Assembly: GCA_011526585.1 (NCBI GenBank)
Contig: WYBB01000115.1
Span: 42,265 to 106,264 of the forward strand
Length of the DNA stretch: 64,000 nucleotides
Direction of reading: 5' to 3'
Source of the DNA: Deltaproteobacteria bacterium
GTDB lineage: Bacteria > Myxococcota_A > UBA9042 > PHBI01
The translations under genes and the position numbers were made by a program. Shown here piece after piece: positions 19,171-27,300 of the stretch. Under the pieces are notes generated by a model, which worked only from the letters and a program-made list of their open reading frames with translations, ran no database searches and had not been told where the DNA came from. The number at the start of each line of letters is the position of its first letter. Position 1 is the first letter of the stretch.

Positions 19171-20244
19171 ATGTCGGTGGCAGCGCCAGCGACCGGGCGG
19201 TATCATCGGTGCGTGACGGCCCAGGTCCAGAGCTCGGATGCACACCTCGTCGCGGACCTCGAGGTCTCGCTCGAGTCGGCCCTCGAGACGGACGGCGGCG
19301 TGCGCCGACGCGATGTGCCGCGCGCGCTCCTCTTGCGCGCGACGATCCCCGATCTCCTCCGCCAGGCCGGGGTCGACTGGGCGCTCCTCGCCCTGCTCTG
19401 GACCGCGATGGCGCTCTCACCGACCTGGCTCGACCTGCCGCTGATGCTGCTCGTCGCCGGGCGGCTGCACGCGCTCGGGGTGATCCTCCACGACGCGACG
19501 CACATGCCGTTGCGCGGCAAGGACTGGCGTACGCGCATGCTCGAGGTGCTGGTCGCGTACCCGATCGCGACCACGCTCGACGCGATGCGCTATCACCACC
19601 TGCGCCATCATCGCGACAGCGGCATGGCGTCCGATCCGTACTTCAAGGCCGGCGTCGACGAGCACCGCGGTCGCTGGCTCGTGCAGTGGCTCCGGGGCTT
19701 GCTGCTGATGCCTTTCTGGACGGTGCGTGCGCCGTTCGGTCTGCTCGCGAGCATCGTGCCTTCGCTGCGACCGGCCTACGCGCGCGTCTTCCTGCAGGAT
19801 CGCTCGGGCGCATCATCCGAGGCGCTGCGGGAATCGCGCGAGGTGGCGAAGTGTGCGCGCGAGGAGCTCGGCCAGGTGATCTTCCAGGCGCTCTTGCTCG
19901 TCGCGTTCGTGCGCTGGCCCGCGGCGATGGCGTGGCACTATGCGCTACCTGCGACGATCACCGGGCTCCTCGCGAGCTACCGCGTGCTCTGCGAGCACCG
20001 CTACGTGGCGACGAGCGATCGCACGCTCGCCACGATCCTCGCGACGACGCGCGATCACCACCTGCGCTGGTGGGAGCGGGTGTTCTTCGCGCCCCGCAAC
20101 ATCGGCTTTCACGTCGTGCACCACCTCCATCCGCAGGTCGCGCAGCAGCACCTGCCCGCGCTGCGCGACCACTATCGTGAACGATTGCCGCGCTATCCGG
20201 CGCCCGACGGCTGGCCGCGACCCGGGGGCGCGCGCGATGGCTGA
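19171..20244 (+). CDS. Membrane fatty-acid desaturase (di-iron), third paralogue
   Basis: 357 residues from ATG 19171; a GTG at 19213 (about residue 15) is an equally possible start since neither has a good ribosome-binding site. Boxes: HDATH (107-111), HLRHH (143-147) and HVVHHLHP near residue 311, with hydrophobic helices between. A soluble N-terminal region of about 60 residues precedes the first helix. It is most similar in layout to the 12576-13454 desaturase. It is divergent from GH3 (50 bp between starts), so a shared promoter region is likely, and its end overlaps the start of the GNAT gene by 8 bp. Confidence 0.85.
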   Translation: MSVAAPATGRYHRCVTAQVQSSDAHLVADLEVSLESALETDGGVRRRDVPRALLLRATIPDLLRQAGVDWALLALLWTAMALSPTWLDLPLMLLVAGRLHALGVILHDATHMPLRGKDWRTRMLEVLVAYPIATTLDAMRYHHLRHHRDSGMASDPYFKAGVDEHRGRWLVQWLRGLLLMPFWTVRAPFGLLASIVPSLRPAYARVFLQDRSGASSEALRESREVAKCAREELGQVIFQALLLVAFVRWPAAMAWHYALPATITGLLASYRVLCEHRYVATSDRTLATILATTRDHHLRWWERVFFAPRNIGFHVVHHLHPQVAQQHLPALRDHYRERLPRYPAPDGWPRPGGARDG

Positions 20245-21373
20245 GCTGTCGGTGCGCGGCGACGGCTGGCACCTCGTGCGCGCCGGCCCGCAACACAACG
20301 AGGCCTTGTGCGAGCTCTTCGCGAGCGTGCACCTCAAGTCGGCGCTCGACCTCACGCAGGAGCGCGACCCCGACTTCTTCATGCTGCCGCGCATGCACCA
20401 GGGCAGCGCGGCGGCCACCGCGGTGGGCCTCGACGACGAGGGCCGCGTCGTCGGCTGCGGAACGGTGATCGTGCGCGACGGCTGGTTCGACGGGCGCCGC
20501 GTCACCAGCGGCTACCTGTGCGACCTGCGGGTCGCGCCGGGGTTTCGCGGCGGGCTCCACCTCGCGCGCGGGTACGGAGAGTTCATGGCCTGGATCAGCC
20601 GAGAGCTCGGCGCCGAGCTGTTCACGACGGTGATCTTCGACTCGAACCGCGCCGCCCTGCGCGCGCTCACCGAGCGCTCCGACAAACGTCGCGAGCAGCC
20701 GGTCTACCGCCCGATGACGCCGTTCGAGATGGTGTCGGTGCAGTTCACGACGAAGCGCGCCGCGCCCGGCGCGCACGTGCGCAGCGCGACCGCGGCCGAT
20801 CGCGAGCGCCTGGTCGCCTTCCTCGCAGAGCGCGCACGCGCGCGCGTGCTCGGCGAGGTCCTCACCGCGGAGCGCTTCGACGAGCGGCTCGCGCTGTGGC
20901 CCGGCTTCGCGCTCGAGGACTTCCTCATCGCCGAGCGCGGCGCACGCATCGTCGGTTGCCTCGCCCCATGGGACACCGGCGCGTTCAAGCGCACGCGCGT
21001 GCTCGGCTATCACGGCCGCATGGCGTGGCAGCGGCGCCTCTTCGACCTCGGCGCGCGCCTGCGCGGGTTCTCGCCCCTGCCTCGACCGGGCGCCTGCTTT
21101 CGCTTCGCGTTTCTCACGCACCTCGAGATCGAAGGTGACGACCCCGCCATCCTGCGCGAGCTCCTGCTCGCGGCGTACGCCCGCCTGCGCCCGCGTGGCC
21201 TTCACTTCATGAGCGCGTTCGTGGCGCGCGGCTCGCCGCTGGCGGCCGCCTTCTCCGGGTTCTTCACGACGCGCACCGCGATGACGCTCTACGCCGTGCA
21301 CCCACCCGAGAGCCGGTGGGCTTCGGTCGAGCTGGCGACGTTGCACCCTGGCTTCGAGATGGCGCTGTCGTGA
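20237..21373 (+). CDS. Tandem GNAT-type N-acyltransferase
   Basis: 378 residues from ATG 20237, which overlaps the end of the desaturase gene; the longer open frame upstream is a shadow. The first half (VGLDDEGRVVGCGTVIVRD, then YLCDLRVAPGFRGGLHLARG) carries the GNAT beta-4 strand and a variant of the acyl-CoA pyrophosphate loop (R-G-G-L-H-L). The second half (VRSATAADRERLVAFL, then FLIAERGARIVGCLAPWD) looks like a degenerate second GNAT domain. Such enzymes move an acyl group from acyl-CoA or acyl-ACP to an amine. Coupling to a desaturase and proximity to GH3 suggest acylation of a lipid-derived product. Substrates are not deducible. Confidence 0.75.
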   Translation: MAELSVRGDGWHLVRAGPQHNEALCELFASVHLKSALDLTQERDPDFFMLPRMHQGSAAATAVGLDDEGRVVGCGTVIVRDGWFDGRRVTSGYLCDLRVAPGFRGGLHLARGYGEFMAWISRELGAELFTTVIFDSNRAALRALTERSDKRREQPVYRPMTPFEMVSVQFTTKRAAPGAHVRSATAADRERLVAFLAERARARVLGEVLTAERFDERLALWPGFALEDFLIAERGARIVGCLAPWDTGAFKRTRVLGYHGRMAWQRRLFDLGARLRGFSPLPRPGACFRFAFLTHLEIEGDDPAILRELLLAAYARLRPRGLHFMSAFVARGSPLAAAFSGFFTTRTAMTLYAVHPPESRWASVELATLHPGFEMALS

Positions 21374-21603
21374 TGCATCAGCCCCGCTCGGTTCGCCGCT
21401 GGCGCCGAGCTGGGCGACCACGCGCAGCCTGACCTCGCCGGTCCGGTCGCTGGGGCCGTGTCCCGTGACACGTCCCGTGGCCACGCGCGTCGCGGGGCCG
21501 ACCTCGATCCATCGACGCGTCTCGACGACGCCTCGGGGCTCGGCCGCGCGAGCCGTGCTGGACTCGACGGGGGTAGCCTCGTCGCCCTGGCAGGCGGATT
21601 GCA

Positions 21604-21627
21604 CCGGTGGGGGTCACCCCCCACCGG
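21604..21627 (+). promoter_or_regulatory. Hairpin covering the ribosome-binding site of the 21637 lipoprotein gene
   Basis: CCGGTGGGGG (21604-21613), loop TCAC, CCCCCACCGG (21618-21627): a perfect 10-bp GC stem. The GGAG ribosome-binding site (21626-21629) overlaps the last two bases of the stem and lies 7 nt before the ATG at 21637, so a folded mRNA would hide it. The rest of the 263-bp gap from 21374 shows no gene or other clear signal. Confidence 0.55.
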
Positions 21628-21636
21628 AGTCCGCCC

Positions 21637-22998
21637 ATGACACGCCTCCGTGCGCTCTGCTCGTTCGTCTCATCCGTCCTGCTCTCGACCGCGTTCGCGC
21701 CCGGCTGTGAGCCGATCGAGGATCCCCCCGCCGACCCCGACACGAGCCCGACCGGCGTCCCTGACACCTCGGAGGCCGAAGGCGACGCGGCGCGCACGCG
21801 CATCGATCTCGCCGGACGTGTCATCGACGGCTACGGACAGCCGCTCGCCGGCGCCATCGTCGCGGTCGATGGGGCGACGACCACCGCCGACGGAGACGGC
21901 CGCTTCACGCTCGGCGGGGTGGCGGCGCCGTACGACATCCTGGTCGCGACCGACGACGGCTTCTTCGCCGTCGCCTACCTGAGCGTCACGCGCGCCGATC
22001 CGACGCTCACCGTGCCGATGGGCACCGATCCGATCGACACCTCGATCGACGGCGAGCTCGCGGGCGACGTCGACGACGACGGAGCCAACCGCGCCTCGAT
22101 CATCGCCGTCGGGGAGGGTTTCGGCTTCACCGGGCTCCGGAACGCGACCGCGGACTGGAAGCGCTTCGGACCGCTCTTCGCCAAGCACTGGCAGGTCCCG
22201 GCCGAGGTGCGGCTCTACGCCTTGCAGTGGCAGGTGGCGACGCCCGAGGTGGTCAGTCACCTGCCCGCCCCGACGACGTTTTCAGCCTTCGGGATCTCGA
22301 GCCCGCTCGAGCTCGACGGTGAGCCCACCGCGATGAGCGTGTCGCTGTCGAGCGCGGCCATCCTGGGCACGGGCCGGATCCGCGGCACGGTCACGCTGCC
22401 CGCCGGCTACACGCTCGGCTTCAAGCAGCACTGGGTCTCGTTCGCCCCCAACGCCGACATGGTCTTCTACTTCGACGACTCACCCGACCTCGCCATCGAC
22501 GTGAACACCCCGCGTCTCGGCGCGGTCGCGGGCGACCCGCGCTTCGGCCTCGAGGTCGCCGCGTCGGGGCCCGCGGGCGCAACCGCCTGGGTCGCGCGCA
22601 CCGGCCTCGCGTACGACGCGACCGGGCTCACGGTCGCGGTCCCGCCCCCGCCGACGGACCTCGTGGCGGGCGCCGCCGGCGTCTTCGGTTGGACGCCGAC
22701 CTCGCCCGTGAGCCTCGTCGGCTTGCGCCCGAGCGAAGCCGTCGGTCCCACCCTCTGGGTCGTGACCGGCGCGGACACGTGCACGTGGCCCGACTTCTCG
22801 GCGGTCGGGATCGACATCGCGCCCGGCCGCGGCTACCGCTTCGGGGTGGCGGCGATGAGCGGGCTCGCCGACGTCGAGGAGGCCACCGCCGCGGGCGGCA
22901 TCGCCGATCCCTGGGTGCGCTTCACGCTCGGCATGCGGGCCGAGCGAGACGGTGGTCTGTCCTTCTCGGACGAGGTCGTGTTCGTCACGCCGCGCTGA
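21637..22998 (+). CDS. Lipoprotein with a carboxypeptidase-regulatory-like domain
   Basis: 453 residues from ATG 21637 (GGAG 7 nt upstream); ten extra residues in the open frame are discarded. The signal peptide ends APGC (lipobox Cys about residue 24), followed by an acidic Pro/Asp/Thr spacer. Residues about 60-125 (GRVIDGYGQPLAGAIVAVDG, then GDGRFTLGGVAAPYDILVAT) are a carboxypeptidase-regulatory-like module. The remainder is predicted beta-rich, with no recognised domain, and a single pair of separated Cys. It is a surface or periplasmic lipoprotein of unknown role; its start region can fold into a hairpin that should limit translation. Confidence 0.75.
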   Translation: MTRLRALCSFVSSVLLSTAFAPGCEPIEDPPADPDTSPTGVPDTSEAEGDAARTRIDLAGRVIDGYGQPLAGAIVAVDGATTTADGDGRFTLGGVAAPYDILVATDDGFFAVAYLSVTRADPTLTVPMGTDPIDTSIDGELAGDVDDDGANRASIIAVGEGFGFTGLRNATADWKRFGPLFAKHWQVPAEVRLYALQWQVATPEVVSHLPAPTTFSAFGISSPLELDGEPTAMSVSLSSAAILGTGRIRGTVTLPAGYTLGFKQHWVSFAPNADMVFYFDDSPDLAIDVNTPRLGAVAGDPRFGLEVAASGPAGATAWVARTGLAYDATGLTVAVPPPPTDLVAGAAGVFGWTPTSPVSLVGLRPSEAVGPTLWVVTGADTCTWPDFSAVGIDIAPGRGYRFGVAAMSGLADVEEATAAGGIADPWVRFTLGMRAERDGGLSFSDEVVFVTPR

Positions 22999-23027
22999 CG
23001 GACACCGAGCCGGTGACCCGCCGAGCT

Positions 23028-23057
23028 GTTTGCGTTATGTCCTTGCATGGAGCAAAC
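23028..23057. promoter_or_regulatory. Short inverted repeat before the 23060 gene
   Basis: GTTTGC (23028-23033) and GCAAAC (23052-23057) are a perfect 6-bp inverted repeat with an 18-bp spacer, ending 2 bp before the ATG. This is a plausible operator position, but 6 bp is short enough to be chance. Confidence 0.25.
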
Positions 23058-23059
23058 GC

Positions 23060-23740
23060 ATGAACAACTGGACATCCACCGCGCTCGCCGCCATCGGACC
23101 GGAGATCGCCTCGGCTCGCCCCGCCTCCCTGCCCGGAGATCTGGTCGCGGCGGCCGACGTGCTCGTGGCGATCGGCGCGCTCGTGGTCGAGGCCGAGCAG
23201 CGCGACGGCCTGACCCGCGTGAAGCAGCGCCTGCTCGTCAAGCAGCGCGAGCGCCTCGCGCTTCTCGCCGACGCGGCGCGTGCGCTGAAGGAGCGCGACC
23301 AGCCCCTGCACGCCAGGATCGAGACGTACCTGATCCTGGACGAGCCGCTCGCCACGAGCTCGCTCGAGCGGCGCGAGCGCATGGCCAAGGTCGTCGAGGC
23401 CGGGCTGCCGGAGGCGCAGCGGACCTTGGCGCGACTCGCGGTCGGCGATCACGTCCGCAACATCTACGATCGCGCGCTCGACCTGCGCGAGCTCGCGAGC
23501 CTCTACGGGCGATACGGTTCGGCGCTCACCGGGGTGCCCGGCTACGAGCTCGGCGACGAACCGCTCGCCTTCCGCGAAGCGCGCACGATCCTGAGCTACG
23601 TGACCACCGAGATGCGCGACGCCGAGCGCCTGCGCGACCACGCCGCGCTGTGGACCCTGCTCGAGCATGGCCACGCCGCCGCCGTCGCTGCGCTGGTCTA
23701 CGTCAACGGGGACGAGCCGGTCGAGGTGCCGCCGCTATGA
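23060..23740 (+). CDS. Helical cytoplasmic protein of unknown function
   Basis: 226 residues from ATG 23060 (MNNWTSTALAAIG); earlier in-frame codons read as Arg/Ser-rich and are not used. No signal peptide, no membrane helix. The sequence is almost entirely predicted helix with charged heptad-like stretches (RVKQRLLVKQRERLALLADA, then ARALKERDQPLHARIETYLI), followed by a region containing LRELASLYGRYGSALTG and a helical end ARTILSYVTTEMRDAERLRD. No known family was recognised. It stands alone between two lipoprotein or peptide loci; ribosome-binding site GGAG is 6 nt upstream. Confidence 0.65.
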   Translation: MNNWTSTALAAIGPEIASARPASLPGDLVAAADVLVAIGALVVEAEQRDGLTRVKQRLLVKQRERLALLADAARALKERDQPLHARIETYLILDEPLATSSLERRERMAKVVEAGLPEAQRTLARLAVGDHVRNIYDRALDLRELASLYGRYGSALTGVPGYELGDEPLAFREARTILSYVTTEMRDAERLRDHAALWTLLEHGHAAAVAALVYVNGDEPVEVPPL

Positions 23741-23803
23741 CCGATCGCCTGAACGGTCGCGATGTGCCGCAGCAAGGACGACGTTCATGCAGCACGTGGG
23801 GAG

Positions 23804-23927
23804 AGCCGGCGAAGCCGGCTTGACCTGGCGGCGACTCCGGCGCGATCCGGGCTTCATGTCTCCTCGGAGCCAGCCCGGGCGGTCGCGGGTAACCGCTCAT
23901 CGCGAGCGCGGAGCGCCGCTGGCTCCG
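23804..23927. terminator. Two hairpins between the 23060 gene and the small peptide gene
   Basis: AGCCGGC-GAA-GCCGGCT (23804-23820) is a perfect 7-bp stem. CGGAGCCAG (23865-23873) and CTGGCTCCG (23919-23927) form a 9-bp inverted repeat with a 45-bp spacer. They lie between convergent genes and could end either transcript; neither is followed by a clear T-run. Nothing else was seen between 23741 and 23941. Confidence 0.4.
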
Positions 23928-23941
23928 GCCCAGGCGTTCCC

Positions 23942-24088
23942 TCAGGAAAACCAGTTGGATTCCCAGCCCTTGCTGATCTTCGGCACGGACGGAGCGATCG
24001 TCCATCCGGCCTTGAGGTTCGTCTTGACCTTCAAGAGGCGGGGCTCGCTTTTCGGGGACATCGGCTCGACTGCTGCGGGAAGCTTCAT
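23942..24088 (-). CDS. 48-residue peptide with an LKVKTNLKAG motif (putative peptide-product precursor)
   Basis: A 48-residue peptide: basic and Pro/Ser-rich, with core LKVKTNLKAG (residues 19-28) and the end SKGWESNWFS. The ATG at 24088 is used because GGAG lies 9 nt upstream; the in-frame ATG at 24097 touches that GGAG and is unlikely. A full match to the sigma-54 consensus lies 36 bp upstream. From memory, LKVKT-x-(V/L)-KAG segments recur in small uncharacterised bacterial peptides, often in tandem copies, some suspected to be modified peptides. Here there is one copy and no adjacent modifying enzyme or transporter. A secreted or signalling peptide is inference. Confidence 0.65.
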   Translation of the reverse strand: MKLPAAVEPMSPKSEPRLLKVKTNLKAGWTIAPSVPKISKGWESNWFS

Positions 24089-24123
24089 GGTGCACATCTC
24101 CAGTGGGTGACAGCATGGAGGTG

Positions 24124-24140
24124 AGCAATCGTCGTGCCAG
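24124..24140 (-). promoter_or_regulatory. Sigma-54 (-24/-12) promoter for the small peptide gene
   Basis: On the minus strand the sequence is CTGGCACGACGATTGCT, matching every position of the consensus YTGGCACG-R-N3-TTGCW, including the GG at -24 and GC at -12 with correct spacing. Transcription should begin about 24112, leaving a short leader with GGAG before the ATG at 24088. Sigma-54 promoters need an activator ATPase; none is nearby, so regulation in trans is expected. Confidence 0.75.
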
Positions 24141-24306
24141 CCAGCCGAAAGCGCCGGCAGGGCCGAAAATGGCCGGTGAAGCAGACCCTGCACCCAGCGA
24201 CCCGCCCACGAAGTTGACGCGCGCCCCCTCGCCGACCGGGAACGCCGCCGTGGCCGCGGCCCTCGGGCTGCCCACTTCGGTGTCAGCCTCGGCTGCCCCT
24301 TTGATG

Positions 24307-27300
24307 TCACCTCGGCCACCCCGATTGCCGCCCGCTGAGGCGGCGCACACGTCGCGCGTGCGCGACGAGCAGGAGCAGGACGAGCAACATGCTGCCAAGC
24401 GTGCCGAGATCCGCGGAGCCGCCGGAGGCGCAGCCACAGCCGTCGGAGCCGCTGCGGGTCGAGCCCTGGCGCTCGGCCTCGGCGCCGTCCTCCGGGCCGG
24501 GGTCCGCGGGTGCGACGACGTCACCCGCGTCCTGCGTGTCGGTTGTGACTCGGGTATCGGTGGGCTCGCTCGTGTCGTTGGGCTCGCTCGTGTCAATGGG
24601 CTCGCCTTCTTCGGTGGGCTCGCTGGTGTCGGCGATCAGCTCGTCGACGACCTCGGCCGCTTCGACGACCTCGACGGCCTCGACCTCGTCGTCGCCGGGA
24701 CCGCTCTCGCAGAGGCGGCTCGGTAGCTCGGTCGGGCTCGGGGTGCGCACGCAGGCGGCGAGCTCGGGGTCGCAGCGGTCGTCGGTCCTCGGGTCGCCGT
24801 CGTCGCAGCTCAGCGCGACGGCCAGGCGTTCGCCGCAGCCGTCGCGCCAGACCAGATCGGAACCGTCGCAGCCGAGCGCGCGCGTCGCGTCGCAGCCGCC
24901 CTCGGGCGCGCACGACGGCGCGTCCGAGACCCCGAGCACGCACGCGCCGAGCCCGTCATCGCAGCGCGCGACGGCGCACGGCTCGGCGCTGGCGCAGGCG
25001 GCGGCGATCCCGGCGCCGAGGCCACACGGATCGCGCCAGACGAGGTGGCCGCCTTCGCAGGCGCTCGTCCAGTCGCCGGCGCAAGCGGTGTCGCAGTCGT
25101 CGCGGCCGAGCGGCACGCGCAGGCAGACGCCGAGCTCAGGATCGCAGCGGTCCTCGGTGGCGATGTCGCCGTCGTCGCAGGCGACGGCCGTCGCGCCCGG
25201 CTCGGCGCAGCCGTCGTGCCAGGCGAGGTCGCCGTCGACGCACGCCGTCGTCGCGTGCAGCGGCGCGCAGACGCAGGCCGGATCGGTCGAGGCGGTGTGG
25301 GTGCAGCCGGTGGCCGGATCGCACGCATCGATCGTACAGAGGTCGCCGTCGTCGCAGTCGAGGGCGTCGCCCGGCGCACACGCGCCCTGTAGACATGCGT
25401 CCGCGTCGGTGCACACGCTCTCGTCGGCGTCGCACGGGCTGCCGTCGCTCGCGGGTGCCGTGGTGCAACGCCGGGTCTCGAGGTCACAGGCCGCGACGAG
25501 GCAGGGATCGGGATCGTCGGGGCACTCGCTGGCGGCCTGGCAGCAGTTGACGATGTCTACATGCCGGCAGCCGCTGGACGGGTCGCAGCTGTCGCTCGTG
25601 CAGGGATCGCCGTCGTCGCAGGCGAGCGCGAGGCCCGCGCTGCAGGTGCCCGCGAGGCACGCGTCGCCCTCGGTGCAGACGCTGTCGTCGGCGTCGCAGG
25701 CGGTGCCGTCGGCGACCGGCGCCTGGCCGCACTGGCCGGTCGCGGTGTCGCAGCGCCGCGTCGTGCAGGGGTTGGCGTCGTTCGGGCAGGCGGCGTCGGA
25801 CTCGCAGCAGCCGCTCTTCAGGGTGAAGCGGCAGCCCAGGCGCGCATCGCAGCTGTCGGTGGTGCAGACGCGCTCGTCGTTGCAGGTCCTGGGCGGGCCG
25901 GCGGTGCAGACCCCGGCGAGGCAGCTGTCGCCCTCGGTGCAGACGCTGCCATCGGCGTCGCAGGCGGTGCCGTTGGGCAAGGGCGTCGTCAGGCACTGGC
26001 CGCTCGGCAGATCGCAGAAGATCGCCTGGCACTTCGGCGCGACGCCGGGGCACTGCGCGTCGCTCGTGCAGCAGCCGGGGATCGGGCTCACGACGCAGCC
26101 CTGGCTCGGCTGGCAGGTCGTGGTGGTGCATGTCGTGTCGGGCGCGCACTGGAGCGGCGCACCCGCGGTGCAGGTGCCGTTCTGACAGCTGTCCTGGTTC
26201 GTGCAGAGCGAGCCGTCGGCGTCGCACGGCGTGCCGTTGGAGACCGGGGCGGTGCCGCAGACGCCGGCGGTGCAGGTCGCGGCGGTGCACGCGTTGCCGG
26301 TGGCCGGGCAGTCCGCCGGGCTCTGGCAGCAGCCGGCGATCGGCGCATTGACGCAGCCCGTGGCGGGGCTGCAGCTGTCGGCGGTGCAGGCGTCGCCGTC
26401 GTCGCAGTCGGGCGCGGGTCCGGCGACGCACGTTCCGGCCACGCAGGCGTCGTCCTCGGTGCAGGCGTCGCCGTCGGCGTCGCACGGCGTGCCATCGGCG
26501 ACGGGGGCGGTACCGCACGCGCCATCGACGCAGGTGGCGGTCTGGCAGAGCGCGTCCGGGGCGGGACAGTCGGAGGCGTCGCAGCACTCGCCGGCCGGCT
26601 CGTTCACGCAGCCGATGAACGGCTCGCAGGTGTCTTCGGTGCAGGCGTCCTGGTCGTCGCAGTCGAGCTGCCAGGCCTCGCAGACGTCGGCGCCCGGGCA
26701 GGGCTCGCCGGTCGCGAGGCAGGCGCCCTCGGAGCAGACGCCGTCGCGCTCGCAGCTCAGCTCGGGATCGCAGGCCTCGCCCTCGCGTGTCGTCACGAGG
26801 CATCCGAGGCTCGGGTCGCAGACCGTGTCCAGGCACGGGTCCTCGGCGCAGGGGTGGGCGGCGCAGTCGCGGGTGGCGGTCCACACGAAGGCGGCGGTCG
26901 GGTCCGCGCCGGCCGGCCCGAGCGCGAGCGCGGCGAAGAGCGCGTGCGCGCCGGCGTCCTCGGCGAGCACCTCGATGGCGAGCGTGAGCGTCTGGCCGTC
27001 GCCGATCGCGGGCAGCTCGCAGCTCGCCTGCCCTTCGAGCACGGCGCAGTCGGCGTCGGGCCCGGTGACCGAGCGCAGCGTGAGCGCGGGGCTCGCGTCG
27101 AGGGTGACGCGCGCGCCGGCCGTCACCGCGCCGGCGGCGCTGATCTCGAGGTCGATGAGGGTCGGCTCGCGCGCGGCGGGCACCGGGTCGGGCGTCACGA
27201 AGCCGAGCGAGAGCGCGCCGCCCATGGCGACCTCGACGCTGAGGTCGGCGCTGGCCGTCGCGCCGGGCGCGGCCCAGGCGGCGTTGACCAGCTCGGTGCG

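Noticed and set aside
24103..24726. 207-codon plus-strand frame opposite the sigma-54 promoter and the end of the giant gene
   Set aside because: Composition is intermediate and the first 60 residues look fairly protein-like, but the rest is antisense to the giant gene and no family or ribosome-binding site is seen.
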